Source: Diphasiastrum complanatum
Taxonomy: Eukaryota > Streptophyta > Lycopodiopsida > Lycopodiales > Lycopodiaceae
Assembly: GCA_029204225.1 (NCBI GenBank)
Contig: CM055097.1
Coordinates: forward strand, 50,346,997-50,410,996
DNA: 64,000 nucleotides
Direction: 5' to 3'
Shown piece after piece: positions 33,714 through 45,755 of this stretch. Below the pieces are notes generated by a model. That model was not told the origin of the DNA. It searched no databases and saw only the letters and a list, made by a program, of their open reading frames with translations. Made by a program: the position numbers and the translations under genes. Position 1 is the stretch's first letter. Each line of letters starts with the position of its first letter.

Positions 33714-34215
33714 AAAGTTTTGTGAGAACTAAGTTTGAAAGTCAAGGCTTTCATGGATTCAGATTAAGGGGGAGTGTTAGATTATTCTACTATCGGGAGT
33801 GATTATTCAAATAATTGATCTCTAATCTACATCCATTCATTATCCAGTTCTGCAATTTTATTTGTGTTTCTATACAATCTGCAGAAATACTCAGGAATCA
33901 CTCAATAGGTGGCTCCGACATATCGAATGACTCCGACGAAAGTCGAAGAGTAAAACATATTGAAGGATGATAGTTATTGTTTTGCCTGATATGAAGCTAA
34001 AGACTTACCCTAACTGCTTTGCAAGTAAATTTCTAGAAAGTCCTAACTAGATGGATGACAGTGCATTACGACTAACTGCCAATTGCGATCTACGACCTGA
34101 TTAGGTGTCCTACTGGATGAGCTTAAACTGCTTTAGTATATATAGTTGATCATTAAAGACTTGTATAGTCTCTAGAAAGTTTCTTTCAAATCTCTGTTAG
34201 AGTATTGCTATTAGT
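33714..34215 (+). repeat. Copia 3' end: polypurine tract and LTR
   Basis: After the AAAGT duplication the copia sequence resumes and ends in AAGGGGGAG (33766-33774), followed by TGTTAGATTATTC, an LTR start. A TATATATAG box is at about 34137. The LTR appears to stop near 34215, where another LTR begins, without a clear TAACA end. Its 5' partner was not found. Confidence 0.7.
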
Positions 34216-34948
34216 TGTGAAAATTTGTCAACATTGGCAAATCTAGCCATGTAGCATATTGTATATTTTTGTGTATAATTGGATTTTAATACATGTATGG
34301 CCAAAATGCCATGTGGCAATCCACTCCTAATGTAGGTTAGGTCGAGTCAAAAGAGATGGTTGAGTCTATTTTTAGATTTAGAGATTGACTTTTTAAAGTT
34401 CATCAGTCTAAATCTCATTATAATAAACATTTTTTGAAAGTGTGGGAAAGTTAGAATGCGAGTTTGAGTAGATTCAAATTTGAATAGTTGGGTACATTGA
34501 ATCTAGACCCAAAATTAGTAGGGTTAGCATTTTGGTGAGAAAGCCAAGTCGCCAAAAATGGTTTGGACCTGTTATGAAAGGATGTAACTCATGGAGAGAG
34601 CTATCTTCTCTCTTCTCTATCTCATTTCATGCTTATACATGGTTCTTTTGGGTTCTACTATCCGTTGGTGCACTATCTTGGTGATTGCTTGCAATTCTAT
34701 GTGTAGAATGATCTATATTTGTTATTTTTGGATCCACACGTGTGAAATACAGTAGCTTTCTGGTTTTGTACGGACAACAGTAGTACTTTTTCATTTCATT
34801 CAAGTCTGATCAAGTTCTATTAGTATTTGCATCTCGTTTTGTGTGTAGATGCTGATTTTTCTACATTGGTGAGATTGTTAGTGTATTTCTCTTTCTAACC
34901 AAAGATCATTCAAGTAGATTGGATCATAATGATCTGAAATCTTTCACA
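34216..34948 (+). repeat. Copia 5' LTR with PBS
   Basis: It starts TGTGAAAATTTGTC, ends CTTTCACA, and is followed by TGGTATCAGAGC at 34949. From about 34370 to the end it matches 42760-43326. The first 150 bp instead match the LTR at 17280. CCACACGTGTGAAA is at about 34736. Confidence 0.8.
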
Positions 34949-35549
34949 TGGTATCAGAGCTTGTGTTTCAAGCTATGAAGGAGCAAATCAGATCTATCAA
35001 TGATTTGGTGAAGATATCAAGTCTAGAGCATGCTAGAGAGGATTCTACACCAAAATCAAATTTTTTGCTTTTGTAGATTGAATCTTTTGTAGATCAAAAC
35101 ACTATATAGGTCAATATACTTGATCAATTCTGATTTTTGAATTCACATACTGGATTTGGCCGATTTTTTGGATCATTAGATCAGCCTAAGTGGTGGCTAA
35201 TAGATTGCATATCAAATTTTCAGCATTTGCATGTAAATTTGGAATAGTCAATTTTTTGTGATTTTGTCAAAACCCTAATTTTGATTGGATCTCTAGATAG
35301 TGAGGTTCCTGGACTTCATTTGAGTATGTTTCAATCTTAGGAAGTGGCAAAAGTCATTAGATTGAGGATAGATCATAGGTTCATCAAGATTCCATGATTC
35401 TATGTGTTGATTTGCTTGGTATAAGTGCTAGAAGAGAATTTGTGAGATAGTTTCAAAGCTTGGTGATTTCTTTTGAGATCATTTGTTGTTGTTCAAATGA
35501 GTGCTTTGTGCATTGAAACAGTTTAAAGAGAAGATCAGGTCATTGCTAC

Positions 35550-36555
35550 ATGGCAACCTCAATTGGAGTCATGTTGGAAGCCAATGATAGGCTTAACTCA
35601 AGTAACTATTCATTGTGGAAAGTGAGGATGGAGTCACTTCTTGAAATGAATGATGTTTTGGATATTGTTGTAGGTTTGGAGGAGAGACTAGCAACACAAC
35701 AAGATCAAATGAGGTATGACAAGAGGGCCAAGAAGGCTCTACACATGATAAAGATGAATGTTACCAATGAACTTCTCAAGGAAGTTGGTAAGTGCAGGTC
35801 ATCATTGGAAGCTTGGAATTCATCGAAGAAGCTTTATGAATCCAAGTCTATTTCTAGAGTGTTGACTCTAAGAAGGCAAATCTTTTCTTGTTTGCAAAAG
35901 AATGAAGAAAGTCCAAGTACTTTTATTTTGAGAATGAAAGCATTGAATGATGAGTTGGCTTGCATTGATGAAAGTGTTAAGGCTTTTGGATGCACATGCT
36001 ATTTCAACATTACTCTTGACGATAGGCCCACAAGGATCCATCTTCAAGAAGAGGTATTTTTGTTGGATATAGTGAGGTGAGTAAAGCCTACAAGGTTTAC
36101 ATTCCTTCTACTAACAAAGTGATTGTTGGTAGAGATGTCAGATGAGGGGAACATTCCAAAAGTGTCTTCAAGCATGATTGATGGTAGTGTGGATGGATCT
36201 AACATTCTTAATGTTGATGATAAGGATCCTACTTTGGATGGTGATGATGATGGACCTTCATCAAGTCAAAAGCCAAGGAGAACATCAAGAGAAAGACAAA
36301 TACCTTCAAGGCTCACATATGATTAAAAGGGTAAGCAAGTAGATTCTAGAAACTATGTTGCTTTTCTAACCTCTTTGGATGAGCCTACAAGTGTAGATCA
36401 ATCAAGGAAAGAAGAGGAGTGGATCCAAGCAAGGAATCTTGAGTATCAAGCTCTTATGAAGAATGGAACATGGAGATTGGTGGAGTTGCCTAAGGACAAG
36501 AAAGCTATTGAATGAAAATGGATCTTCAAGGTGAAGACAAACCAAAATGGATCTT
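35550..36555 (+). pseudogene. Copia gag fused to integrase C-terminus by internal deletion
   Basis: MATSIGVMLEANDRLNSSNY followed by WKVRMESLLEMNDV starts a typical copia gag. After ALNDELACIDESV the frame passes directly into FGCTCYF, the integrase C-terminal landmark, so most of gag, the zinc knuckle, protease and the integrase core are gone. A frameshift near 36040 is followed by GYSEVSKAYKVYIP, the linker (SSQKPRRTSRERQIPSRLTY) and the first RT codons (WRLVELPKDKKAIE, stop, KWIFKVKTNQNGS). It is interrupted at 36555 by another element and resumes at 41305. Confidence 0.85.
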
Positions 36556-37385
36556 GTGCAAAAAGTACAAAAAGGACCAAGAGTGGATCTTAATCTGATC
36601 CTCAAGAGGTATTGGTTGTCAGATTACTTGATCTATCAATCTACTTGAGATTAAGATCAATCTAGATCAATTCTAGACACAAAATCCTAACAAGAACAAT
36701 CGTTAATTGAAGGTAGGTGTACTTTCTGGTTTCACATGTGTGAAACCCTGTCTGAGTATGGACTCCAACCTGAAAATCAAGTACACATTGATAGAACCTC
36801 AAAACAATCAAAACAAATGTAGACAAATGGAGAGAATCACTCAAAATTTCTTCCAAAACCAAGATTGGTGTCTCACACTGATTATGGCCAAATGTGGATC
36901 TATATATACAATAAGTGAGAGCTCGTGGTATGGATCATCCCTTTGATCCCACATGTGTGAAGGTGCTTTGTCATATGATGATTCATCATTCAAAACTGAC
37001 ACTTGGACAAAACCTTCTATTTTGAGCACTTTTGGTCCATTTTTCTTCTATATGGAGATCTACTTGGAAATCTTCTAGAAGTCAAAATTAACCTAATTCA
37101 GCTTATTCCACACGTGTGAGCTGTCCTCTACACATGGGATATGACACCTAACCAAAATATTTGGCTCATGCAATCAATAGATTGATGCCATGTATCATAT
37201 ATCTAGAAAACTAGTTTTGGGCCTTTTAGCCACTAGAACTTGAATTAAATCATATGTACAACTTATATGATTATGGTACATGACAAGTACACTATTTTCA
37301 CATGTGGGAATAGGCTCCACACATGTGTGTTTATCTATATACAAGATTTCTGGCCTCTACCAAGCTTATTTTTGCATTTTTCACA
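36555..37385 (-). repeat. 3' LTR of the non-autonomous copia
   Basis: 831 bp; it reads TGTGCAAAAAGTAC..GCATTTTTCACA on the plus strand. It carries several CACATGTGTGA/CACACGTGTGA motifs (about 36738, 36949, 37110, 37297, 37319). Confidence 0.92.
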
Positions 37386-37617
37386 CTCCTCCTCAAAAAT
37401 CTAGCTTGGTAAATCTAGCTTGATGGAAAACATGATGATCTTGAACTTGACTCCATGGGCTGAATTGGTCTTTGCTGGTTCAAAAGATGTGAAGATCAGC
37501 CAATGAGCTTGATGTTGATCTAAAATCACCATATCCATGATAGTGCTTCTTTGATGTTGACATCTTTGATGAGCTTGAGAGCTTTGCACCATCCTAGCAC
37601 CTCCAAAATTGATTCCT

Positions 37618-38826
37618 TCAATTTTCATGTAGATGCTTGACCTTGAGGCTTGCTCCTTCACATGAGATATGCTCCTCTTTCCCTTGAAATGTGAGCCACA
37701 TGGGTTCAACCATGTTTCTTGAGTTTCTTTTTGGAATCACAACTTGAGAAGGTCTCTCCTCCTCAATCCTTGGCACACTTGAACCTTGAGATGATTCCTT
37801 AAGATCCTCTTCATGATGCTCCTTCTTGATGGAAATCCGAGACCTCCATGTCTCATAATGATCACAACAAGTATGACCATTAAATATGCACTTCCTATGA
37901 TTATCAAGATTACTTATGCTAGAAACATAAGTCCAAAAATCACCACAACTTGGCATGATTTTTCCAATATTGAAATCAAAAGGTATCTCCATCTCAATAA
38001 GGCTAACTACTTGCTTATGGATATAAGTGTCCACTTTGGATGCTTCACTTATTCTCATAAGAAGTTTACAACTTGCCTTCAAGATTGAAAACATACAATT
38101 TTCATCTTTATGAATGAACACATCATTCATGATCTTATTGAAACCAAAAGATCCTACATTATGAAGATATTTCCATTTCCTTGACTTCATAACTAATGTA
38201 AACTTACAAGAAAAACATATTTTGCTATCTTTTAAGGCATCACACTCAACTAGTATTGCCTTAATCCACCTTTGAGATACAAAAATCTCTTCAAAGCAAA
38301 GTGGTTCTTCATAAGTTGACATGAGAGCATAAATGAAACTATTTTCATTTTGTGATTGCTCCTTATTCTTGATTGATTTCTCTTGGATAATAACAATAAG
38401 TTTGAACTTGTCCAACGTTACAAGCAAAATACTTTCCAAGGACATAAAATAAATCCAAGTTACTTTCATGAAAGTGACATCTATCTTTGCATCTTGAACC
38501 AAACAATGCACTTCCAAATGAAAAATTTCAAAAGATTCAACATGTGTTGTGATGGACTCTTGAAGACAAATCTTGCAAGTCCTTGTGAGACTCCAAGCCT
38601 CATTCACCTTTCCACAAAGGAAACACCTTTCCTTGGACTTGTCCTTCTTGTATTTGCATTTTGAACTTGAAGCTCCATCCTTTACCTCGGCCCCCTTGCT
38701 TTGGTTCTCCTTGGATGGATTGGTCCTCTTTTTGTAGCATCTTGCAAAAATATATCCTCCCTTGCCACAAAGGTTGCACTTAGGATCCTTTCTTTCCTTC
38801 ACTAGGATGCCACCTATTGATGCCAT
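37618..38826 (-). CDS. Chimeric 402-residue ORF: gag start, zinc knuckle, unknown middle, copia linker
   Basis: It starts MASIGGILVKERKDPK, the usual gag opening MASI-, and goes at once into a knuckle-like CNLCGKGGYIFARC, in which Tyr replaces the zinc-binding His. A Lys/Ser-rich segment with CFLCGK follows at about residues 65-75. Residues of about 80-310 show no family I recognise: Cys-rich, with KICLQESITTHVESFEIFHL and FGFNKIMNDVFIHKDENCMF. The C-terminal 90 residues (HHEEDLKESSQGSSVPRIEE, ERPSQVVIPKRNSRN, VEPMWLTFQGK) match the copia linker between integrase and RT. The frame is uninterrupted over 1.2 kb in a region where nearly every other element ORF is broken. It may encode a gag-like or RNA-binding protein; this is inference. 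Confidence 0.65.
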   Translation of the reverse strand: MASIGGILVKERKDPKCNLCGKGGYIFARCYKKRTNPSKENQSKGAEVKDGASSSKCKYKKDKSKERCFLCGKVNEAWSLTRTCKICLQESITTHVESFEIFHLEVHCLVQDAKIDVTFMKVTWIYFMSLESILLVTLDKFKLIVIIQEKSIKNKEQSQNENSFIYALMSTYEEPLCFEEIFVSQRWIKAILVECDALKDSKICFSCKFTLVMKSRKWKYLHNVGSFGFNKIMNDVFIHKDENCMFSILKASCKLLMRISEASKVDTYIHKQVVSLIEMEIPFDFNIGKIMPSCGDFWTYVSSISNLDNHRKCIFNGHTCCDHYETWRSRISIKKEHHEEDLKESSQGSSVPRIEEERPSQVVIPKRNSRNMVEPMWLTFQGKEEHISCEGASLKVKHLHEN

Positions 38827-40473
38827 GTGAATAAAAACCTATGATATGATTCTACAAATGTAATTTGTGACTTTCAAGAGACTAGATTTGAACATCTTCA
38901 ACAATCTAGAAGGATCTACAAAAGATCTAGCTCACAAACCTAAGAATCAATCTTCACAGTAATGACTAGTCACTTGGAAACTTTGCTTTGATCACTAAGA
39001 CAAAAGCACACAATCTTTGAATCAAATCACTAAAGAAATCAGATCCAATCTGCTATTGGACTCATCAAATACTAATGACTTGTTCTTTTGAAAGTTGAAA
39101 TGGATATGAAAAAGATTTGACACCTAGATTTTCCTTTTCACTTGACTAGTTCTCTCAACACTTGAGATTCTTGAACAAAAGATGGGTTTTGTTTCAAATA
39201 CATGAAAATCAAACTTAATCACTTCTTTTGGACTCACTCTTGACCCAAATAATCTCACACTTGAGATTTAGAATGAATTTGATTTGATTTGACAACAAAC
39301 TATACCACCAATTTTTCACAAAGCTTAAAAAATTAGACAACTAGAGATTCACAAAGATCTCAACCATGCATGAATACTCAAATATGGACTCCTCCTCATT
39401 CTAGACATCCAATGAGATCACAAATTGACCCTCACACTCTCACAAAGAAAGTTGAATAGAACTAATTTGAGTTTCATACATTCTATGTCAATTTTTGCTC
39501 ACCCCACCAATTACTCTACCTTTTGAGACTTGGAATGAATTTCAAAATCAAAAGTTGTGATTTTTCTCACTAAGATATTGTGCTTTAAAGAGCTAATGCC
39601 ACTTAGAAAGATTTGATCACTTAGGAGAAGACAAACTCTCCACCAATAACAACACAAAATGAGCTTCTAGATCTTGCCCTCTACAAAGGAAGGAACTCTT
39701 AGAAAATTGGATCTCTCTCTACACATTTGTCATAGACACCTTAATGACTCTTTTCAAACCTTACAATCACTCAAACAAATTGAGTAGTGTTGAACAATGT
39801 GACTTGGATCTCAATCTCTTTTCTAGAACTCTCAATTTAAGCCAATCTATGTCAAATTCTACAAAAGATTTGCATAGATGCTCTATATGCATTAGAAACT
39901 CTCAAAGGTTTCACTTGGAGGACAGATCCAAGGATGTTTTCTAGAAAATTGATGATTTTAAACTTGACCCTATCACTCTTGAACAAATCTAGAGTGATGG
40001 TACAATGGATTTCAACCTCTCACCTTGCATATCACTCCTTAATCTATGATTTTTAGCAAAATCTCTCTCAACTTCAACATGCACTCAAAAAATCAGAGAA
40101 AATCATTTAATGCTCCTAATTCAAGCTTCAATTTTAATTTTTTGGCTGATCTAATCCAAGAACTAATCAAGGGATTAGATTCTCTATAGAAAATGCTTGA
40201 TTTTGCACTAAAAATCTCTCAGATTGGGTGTGTGAGTCAAATTGTACAAATTTTTGAATTTTCTCAGCCAAAACCGGAGATGTACGGCCTCACACGTGTG
40301 AAAATGGTTCCTACAGCCCACAACAAGATCTGGACCAAAAATTTTGAGGATAGCTATCAAATCCAACTCGCTACACAAAATTTGACTAGTTTTCAAAAAC
40401 TGCTAATTTGGGCTTTGATTTGGATTAACCCTATCAATTTCAACAAAAACTCTTGTACTTGGCTCTGATACCA
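38827..40473 (-). other. Long non-coding leader of the non-autonomous copia
   Basis: 1.65 kb between the PBS and the ORF start, without a sustained frame. Part of it (about 39360-39760) resembles 50380-50650, the leader of the other minus-strand copia. TCACACGTGTGAAA is at about 40291. Confidence 0.6.
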
Positions 40474-41304
40474 TGTGCAAAAAGTACAAAAAGGACCAAG
40501 ATTGGATCTTAATCTGATCCTCAAGAGGTATTGGTTGTCAGATTACTTGATCTATCAATCTACTTGAGATTAAGATCAATCTAGATCAATTCTAGACACA
40601 AAATCCTAACAAGAACAATCATTAATTGAAGGTAGGTGTACTTTCTGGTTTCACACATGTGAAACCCTGTCTGAGTACGGACTCAACCTGAAAATCAAGT
40701 ACACATTGATAGAACCTCAAAACAATCAAAACAAATGTAGACAAATGGAGAGAATCACTCAAAATTGCTTCCAAAACCAAGATTGGTGTCTCACACTGAT
40801 TATGGCCAAATGTGGCTCTATATATACAATAAGTGAGAGCTCGTGGTACTGATCATCCCTTTGATCCCACATGTGTGAAGGTGCTTTGTCATATGATGAT
40901 TCATCATGCAAAACTGACACTTGGACAAAACCTTCTATTTTGAGCACTTTTGGTCCATTTTCCTTCTATATGGAGATCTACTTGGAAATCTTCTAGAAGT
41001 CAAAATTCACCTAATTCAGCTTATTCCACACGTGTGATCTGTCCTCTACACATGGGATATGACACCTAACCAAAATATTTGGCTCATGCAATCAATAGAT
41101 TGATGCCATGTGTCATATATCTAGAAAACTAGTTTTTGGCCTTTTTAGCCACTAGAACTTGAATTAAATCATATGTACAACTTATATGATTATGGTACAT
41201 GACAAGTACACTATTTTCACATGTGGGAACAGGATCCACACATGTGTGTTTATCTATATACAAGATTTTTGGCCTCTACCAAGCTTATTTTTGCATTTTT
41301 CACA
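40474..41304 (-). repeat. 5' LTR of the non-autonomous copia
   Basis: 831 bp, nearly identical to 36555-37385 with scattered substitutions. The duplicated GATCT follows at 41305. Confidence 0.92.
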
Positions 41305-42660
41305 GATCTATCAACAAGTACAAAGCAAGGTTAGTGGCAAAAGGATATGCTCAACAACAAGGAATTGACTATGATGAGACCTCACTCGTGGCAAAGATGG
41401 TATTCAAGTCATCATTTCACTTGCTACACTTTATGGATGGGATCTATGGAAAATGGACGTTTCAAATGCATTCTTGAATGGTGATCTTGAGGAGGAAGTG
41501 TACATGGAACAACCTGAGAGCTACATTTCATCAACAAAGCCAAATCATGTGTGTCTTCTACAAAAGAGTTTGTATGGCCTTAAGCAAGCACCAAGGAGTT
41601 GGTATGCTAAGCTTAACACCTTTTACCTCTCTCAAGGCTTTGTTATGAGTGAGTATGATCATTCACTTTATTATAGGTTTGTTGGAAATGATGTTACCAT
41701 CTTGCTAATCTATGTGTATGATATCATCTTGAGTGGTGGAGACAATCAAGATGTGGAGGATATCAAGAATGATCTTAAGAAGGAGTTTGAGGTGCATGAT
41801 CTTGGTAATTTGCATTACATTTTGGGAATAGAAGTCATTAGATCTTCTCAATCTACTTTCATTTGTCAAGAGAAGTATGCTAATTCTATTCTAGAAATGG
41901 TAGATGCAAAAGCTTTTGATACACCTATGGAGTCTCATGTAAAGCTAACTATAAGAGGTAATGAAAGACCATTCGAGGACATTATTCTCTATAGGAAGCT
42001 AGTTGGTTCACTCATCTATCTAGCCATTACTAGACCTGACCTAAGCTATTGTGTTGGAAGATTGAGTCAATTCATGCAAGATCCTAGTGAGGAGCATTGG
42101 AAGCTAGGAAAGCGAGTTTTGAAGTACATCATTGGAACTCGAGATTTTGGCATATTGTATGAGAGATCATCACCTAATATTTTTTGGATTTTTAAATTCG
42201 GACTATGCTGGAGATGTAATGGATAGAAAATCCATTAGTGCTTGTTGTATTTTCATAGGTGATGGAGCTATATCATGGATGTCAAAGAAACAAGCCACTA
42301 TCTCATTGTCATCCAGTGAGGCCAAGTACAAAGCTCTTACACATTGCACAAAGGAGATGGTATGGATCAAGAGGATGATCAAAGATCTTCACTTGCTAGA
42401 TTTTTCAGAGAGCCCAATCATCTTTTCTGACAATCAATCAGCCCAAAGAATGGCATCCAATCCTATCTTTCATGCTAGAGCAAGCATATTGAAATACAAT
42501 ATCACTTTGTGAGGGAGCAAGTCATTGCAAAGGAGGTGGAGCTTCAACATGTGTCTTCAAGGGAATGTGTAGCTGATATGTTCACCAAAGCATTGAGAAA
42601 AGACTTGTTCATGAAGCATTGGGAAAAGACTTGTTCATGGAGTGCGATCAAAGTCTATGC
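41305..42660 (+). pseudogene. Copia RT and RNase H (continuation after nested element)
   Basis: It resumes with NKYKARLVAKGYAQQQGIDY, then frameshifts and reads MDVSNAFLNGDLEEEVYMEQ, KSLYGLKQAPRSWYAKL and LLIYVYDIILSGG. The RT active site YVDD has become YVYD, removing a catalytic Asp. RNase H follows with SISACCIFIGDGAISWMSKK, SLSSSEAKYKAL, FSDNQSAQRMASNP and VADMFTKALRK. Frameshifts occur near 41430, 42190 and 42485. The GATCT duplication at the junction proves the split with 36549. Confidence 0.88.
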
Positions 42661-42681
42661 TAAAACTAGTTAAAGAGGGAG

Positions 42682-43326
42682 TGTGAAAGATTCAACTAGT
42701 TTCATCATATTTTGCTATATTTTCATATTTGGCATATTGAGGTCAAAACTTGTTTTAGACTTAGAGATTGACTTTTCAAAGTTCATTAGTCTAAATTTTA
42801 TTTGAATAAACACTTTTTGAAAGTGTGGAAAAGTTAGAATGCGAGTTTGAGTAGATTCAAATTTGAATAGTACATTGAATCTAGACCCAAAATTAGTAGG
42901 GTTAGCATTTTGGTGGGAAAGCCAAGTGGCCAAATAGGGTTTGGACCTGCTATAAAAGGATGTAACTCGTGGAGAGAGCTATCTTCTCTCTTATCTATCT
43001 CATTTCATGCTTATAGATGGTTGTCTTGGGTTCTACTATCCATTGGTGCACTATCTTGGTGATTGCTTGTAATTCTATGTGTAGAATGATCTATATTTGT
43101 TATTTTTGGATCCACACGTGTGAAATACAGTAGCTTGCAGTTTTTTTATGGACAGCAACAATATTTTTTCATTCCATTCAAGTTTGATCAAGTTTTATTA
43201 GTGTTTGCATCTCATTTTGTGTGTAGATGCTGACTTTTCTACATTGGTGAGATTGGTAGTGTATTTCTCTTTCTAACCAAAGATCATTCAAGTAGATTGG
43301 ATCATAATGATCTGAAATCTTTCACA
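42682..43326 (+). repeat. Copia 3' LTR
   Basis: An AGAGGGAG tract precedes TGTGAAAGATTCAAC at 42682; the end is CTTTCACA at 43326. From about 42758 onward it matches the LTR at 34216, but its first 75 bp do not. CCACACGTGTGAAA is at about 43111. Confidence 0.8.
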
Positions 43327-43400
43327 ATAAGCAAGTACATAATCACTCTTGTGGTTCTTTTAAGATCCATTTATGTTCCAAAAAGTACCATACTTTCACA
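43327..43400 (+). repeat. Truncated LTR end with PBS of another copia
   Basis: About 74 bp resemble the last part of the LTR at 17280-17969 (ATCACTCTTGTGGTTC..ACTTTCACA). The PBS TGGTATCAGAGCC follows at 43401 and the leader after it resembles 17983-18150. The rest of this LTR is missing, replaced by the preceding element. Confidence 0.7.
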
Positions 43401-44013
43401 TGGTATCAGAGCCATCATTGATCAAATCTAATCCATTTTTAGCAAGTATGGGTGCTAAAACCTAGTTATGTGAGGGCGAGCTAGAAGCTAGGTTTTGGTG
43501 AGAGGATATGATTCCAAACTTGGTAGGGTCAAAATATGTACTATTCACATGTGTGGACACCTCTGAACCTGCATTTACTGCTTCATATTCATTTGATCCA
43601 AAGAAATTCAATTGTGAGATCTTGATGTAATTTTTGGTGGAAATCCTAGGATAAGCTACCAAGATTGAGTGCCATTAGTTAGATTTGAATTTGATTCATG
43701 AGATCTAATTAATCTAGGCTGAAATCAGGTCCTTTAAAGTTGTTTTGCAGGTCTTGAAAGTACATCAAGTTGTGTGAGGGAGATTGAGTCATTTTTTGTC
43801 CAAAAATAGCCAAGATTGGCAAGATTAGATTGTTAGTAGATTTCACATCATTTGATGTTCATTCCATCTTTGTGAGGGAGTGCTAGAATTGAGTTTATAA
43901 GTCCATTTGTTGGATTAGAAATCTAATCTGAGTGAAACACTACAAGAGAGAGACATTTGTGAGTTTCTAAGTCAATCAAATCTATTTCTTGTTTGTAGAA
44001 ATCACTAGTAAGA

Positions 44014-45256
44014 TGGGATCTATTGGAGCATACCTTCAAAAAGCTAGTGAGAGTCTACAAATTATGCTATTTGGAAGGTTAGGATGGAGTCAATAATGGT
44101 CCTCCAAGACCTTTATGAGTTCTTGATTGAAGATGAAGATGAACCTCTAGGTGCACAAAAGTTGATTAAATACAAGAGGAGATCTAGATTAGCACTTCAT
44201 TGTGTGAAGATGAATGTAAGAAATGATCTCTTGAGAGAAGTATCATCATCCTAGTGCTAAAGAGGCTTGGGAGTCTTTAAAATCAATCTATAAATCAAGT
44301 AACACTTCTAGAGTCCTCATGTTTAGAAACCAGATTTTGCAAAGCATGAGAAGAAGTGAGGAGAGTGCACAAGATTACGTGCTTAGAATCAAGTCTCTAA
44401 ATAGGGAGTTGGCTTCCATTGGAGAGAAGATTTATGATGGAGAGCTTGTACAAATTGTTCTTAATGGTCTAGGACATGATTTTGCAAATTTGGTCCAAAG
44501 TTTTGCAATCCAAGACACCTTGCCCACTATGAAAAGCTATTAGTGGCTGAAGAGAGTAAGATATTACACACCAAAGCAAGATTGAACTCATTGTCTTTGT
44601 AGGATGGTGATGAGAAAGCCAATTTCTCATTCAAGGGCAAAAAGAAGACCAATCATAAAGAAGAAGCATCCAAAGGAGGCCAAGCAAAAGGATGATGTAT
44701 CAAGCTCAAAGGGCAAGATCAAAGACAAATGCAAGTTCAAATGCTTTTTCTGTGGAAAGAAAGAACATTTCGACATTGCACATCAAGAAGAGGAGGATGA
44801 AGAAGAATCATACTTGATGGTTTCCAACAAACCACCATCATCCAAGTGCACCACCAATGATTCTTGGTGGATAGATAGTGGGACTAGCTCCCACATGACA
44901 TTTCAAAAGAACTATTTCTACACCTTACTCTCTTACAATGATGTACATAGTTCTATTTATATAGCTAGTGATCAAGAGTGTAAGATAAGTGATATTGGAA
45001 CCATTTTATTGTATGTTGGATCATCCAAAAGGATGAATCTTGAAAATGTACCATTTTGGGGTGAGGCAATAACATGTGCTAGTTTCTTGTGCAATAGATT
45101 GCCCAACCAGGCCATTGGAGGAATCACACTACTTGAAGAGAGAAGCCCAATCTCAAGGATCTCAAGATTTTTGATCCATTTGCTATGTACACCAATCCTT
45201 GGATACAAGGAAGAGGATGATGCAACCTCCATCAAAGGCATCTTTGTGGGATATGG
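44014..45256 (+). pseudogene. Copia gag-protease fused to integrase C-part
   Basis: The gag start MGSIGAYLQKA (44014) is followed by a frameshift to TNYAIWKVRMESIMVLQDLY -like sequence. Then come MFRNQILQSMRRSEESAQDY and LNRELASIGEKIYDGELVQI. After another shift there is a knuckle remnant CFFCGKKEHF and the protease motif WWIDSGTSSHMTF. Near 45050 the protease part (RMNLENV) joins in frame to PFWGEAITCASFLCNRLPNQ, the integrase C-terminal part, so the integrase core is deleted. It ends at 45256 in KGIFVGYG against the next LTR. Non-functional. Confidence 0.82.
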
Positions 45257-45755
45257 TGTTACATACCCATTAGGGCACGCAACATGAAACTTGAGGTGAC
45301 GGTCTCAGTCATGGGACGAAATGCTGATCTGGAGCTTTAGGTCTTTTGTGTGACACGTGTCAATGTGGTGCGTAGTAACTCATTGTCATGGACCCACGTC
45401 AGTGTGCACAACTGTCGTGTGTCGTTGGTCATGCGTGACTCCTATGGTTGGAGATGACCCACCTGGACTATGTATATAGAGGTGGATCTCCATGAGCTTG
45501 GTATTCATTCTCTCCTGGAGAATGAAGAGCCCTTCCACTGGTGGTCAGGTCAAGACAAGTATCTAAGCCTCAGGATGTAGGCGAGGGTCGAGGGTAAGGC
45601 ATGGTGTTATGAGACACCATGGCTTACATGAGATCCGAGCTTGTTTGATAGTGGTCTATAGCTCTAGTGCATGGGGGTGAGGTGGCAATACCTCTATGGT
45701 TGGGTAGTAAGATAGCGCTTTAGCAATGGCCAGCACGACGATGGGGAATCTAACA
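45257..45755 (+). repeat. LTR of family G1, plus strand, with PBS
   Basis: 499 bp, TGTTACATACCC..ATCTAACA, then TTGGTATCAGTGCC from 45756. Related to the minus-strand LTR at 1032-1534. No matching 3' LTR of the same sequence was found to the right. Confidence 0.7.

Larger units (their letters stand above)
36555..41304 (-). mobile_element. Complete non-autonomous copia-type element (4.75 kb)
   Basis: 831-bp direct repeats at 36555-37385 and 40474-41304, with TSD GATCT at 36550-36554 and 41305-41309. On the minus strand the 5' LTR is the right one. The PBS TGGTATCAGAGCC is at 40461-40473 and a polypurine tract (GAGGAGGAG) lies against the left LTR at about 37386-37394. A 1.6-kb non-coding leader precedes a single ORF (38826-37618). 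No protease, integrase core, RT or RNase H is present, so it must rely on proteins from another element. It sits inside the RT gene of the copia at 34216-43326. Confidence 0.93.

Noticed and set aside
36555-41304. Solo-LTR pair or segmental duplication
   Set aside because: Exact 5-bp TSD, PBS and polypurine tract between the repeats prove a complete element.
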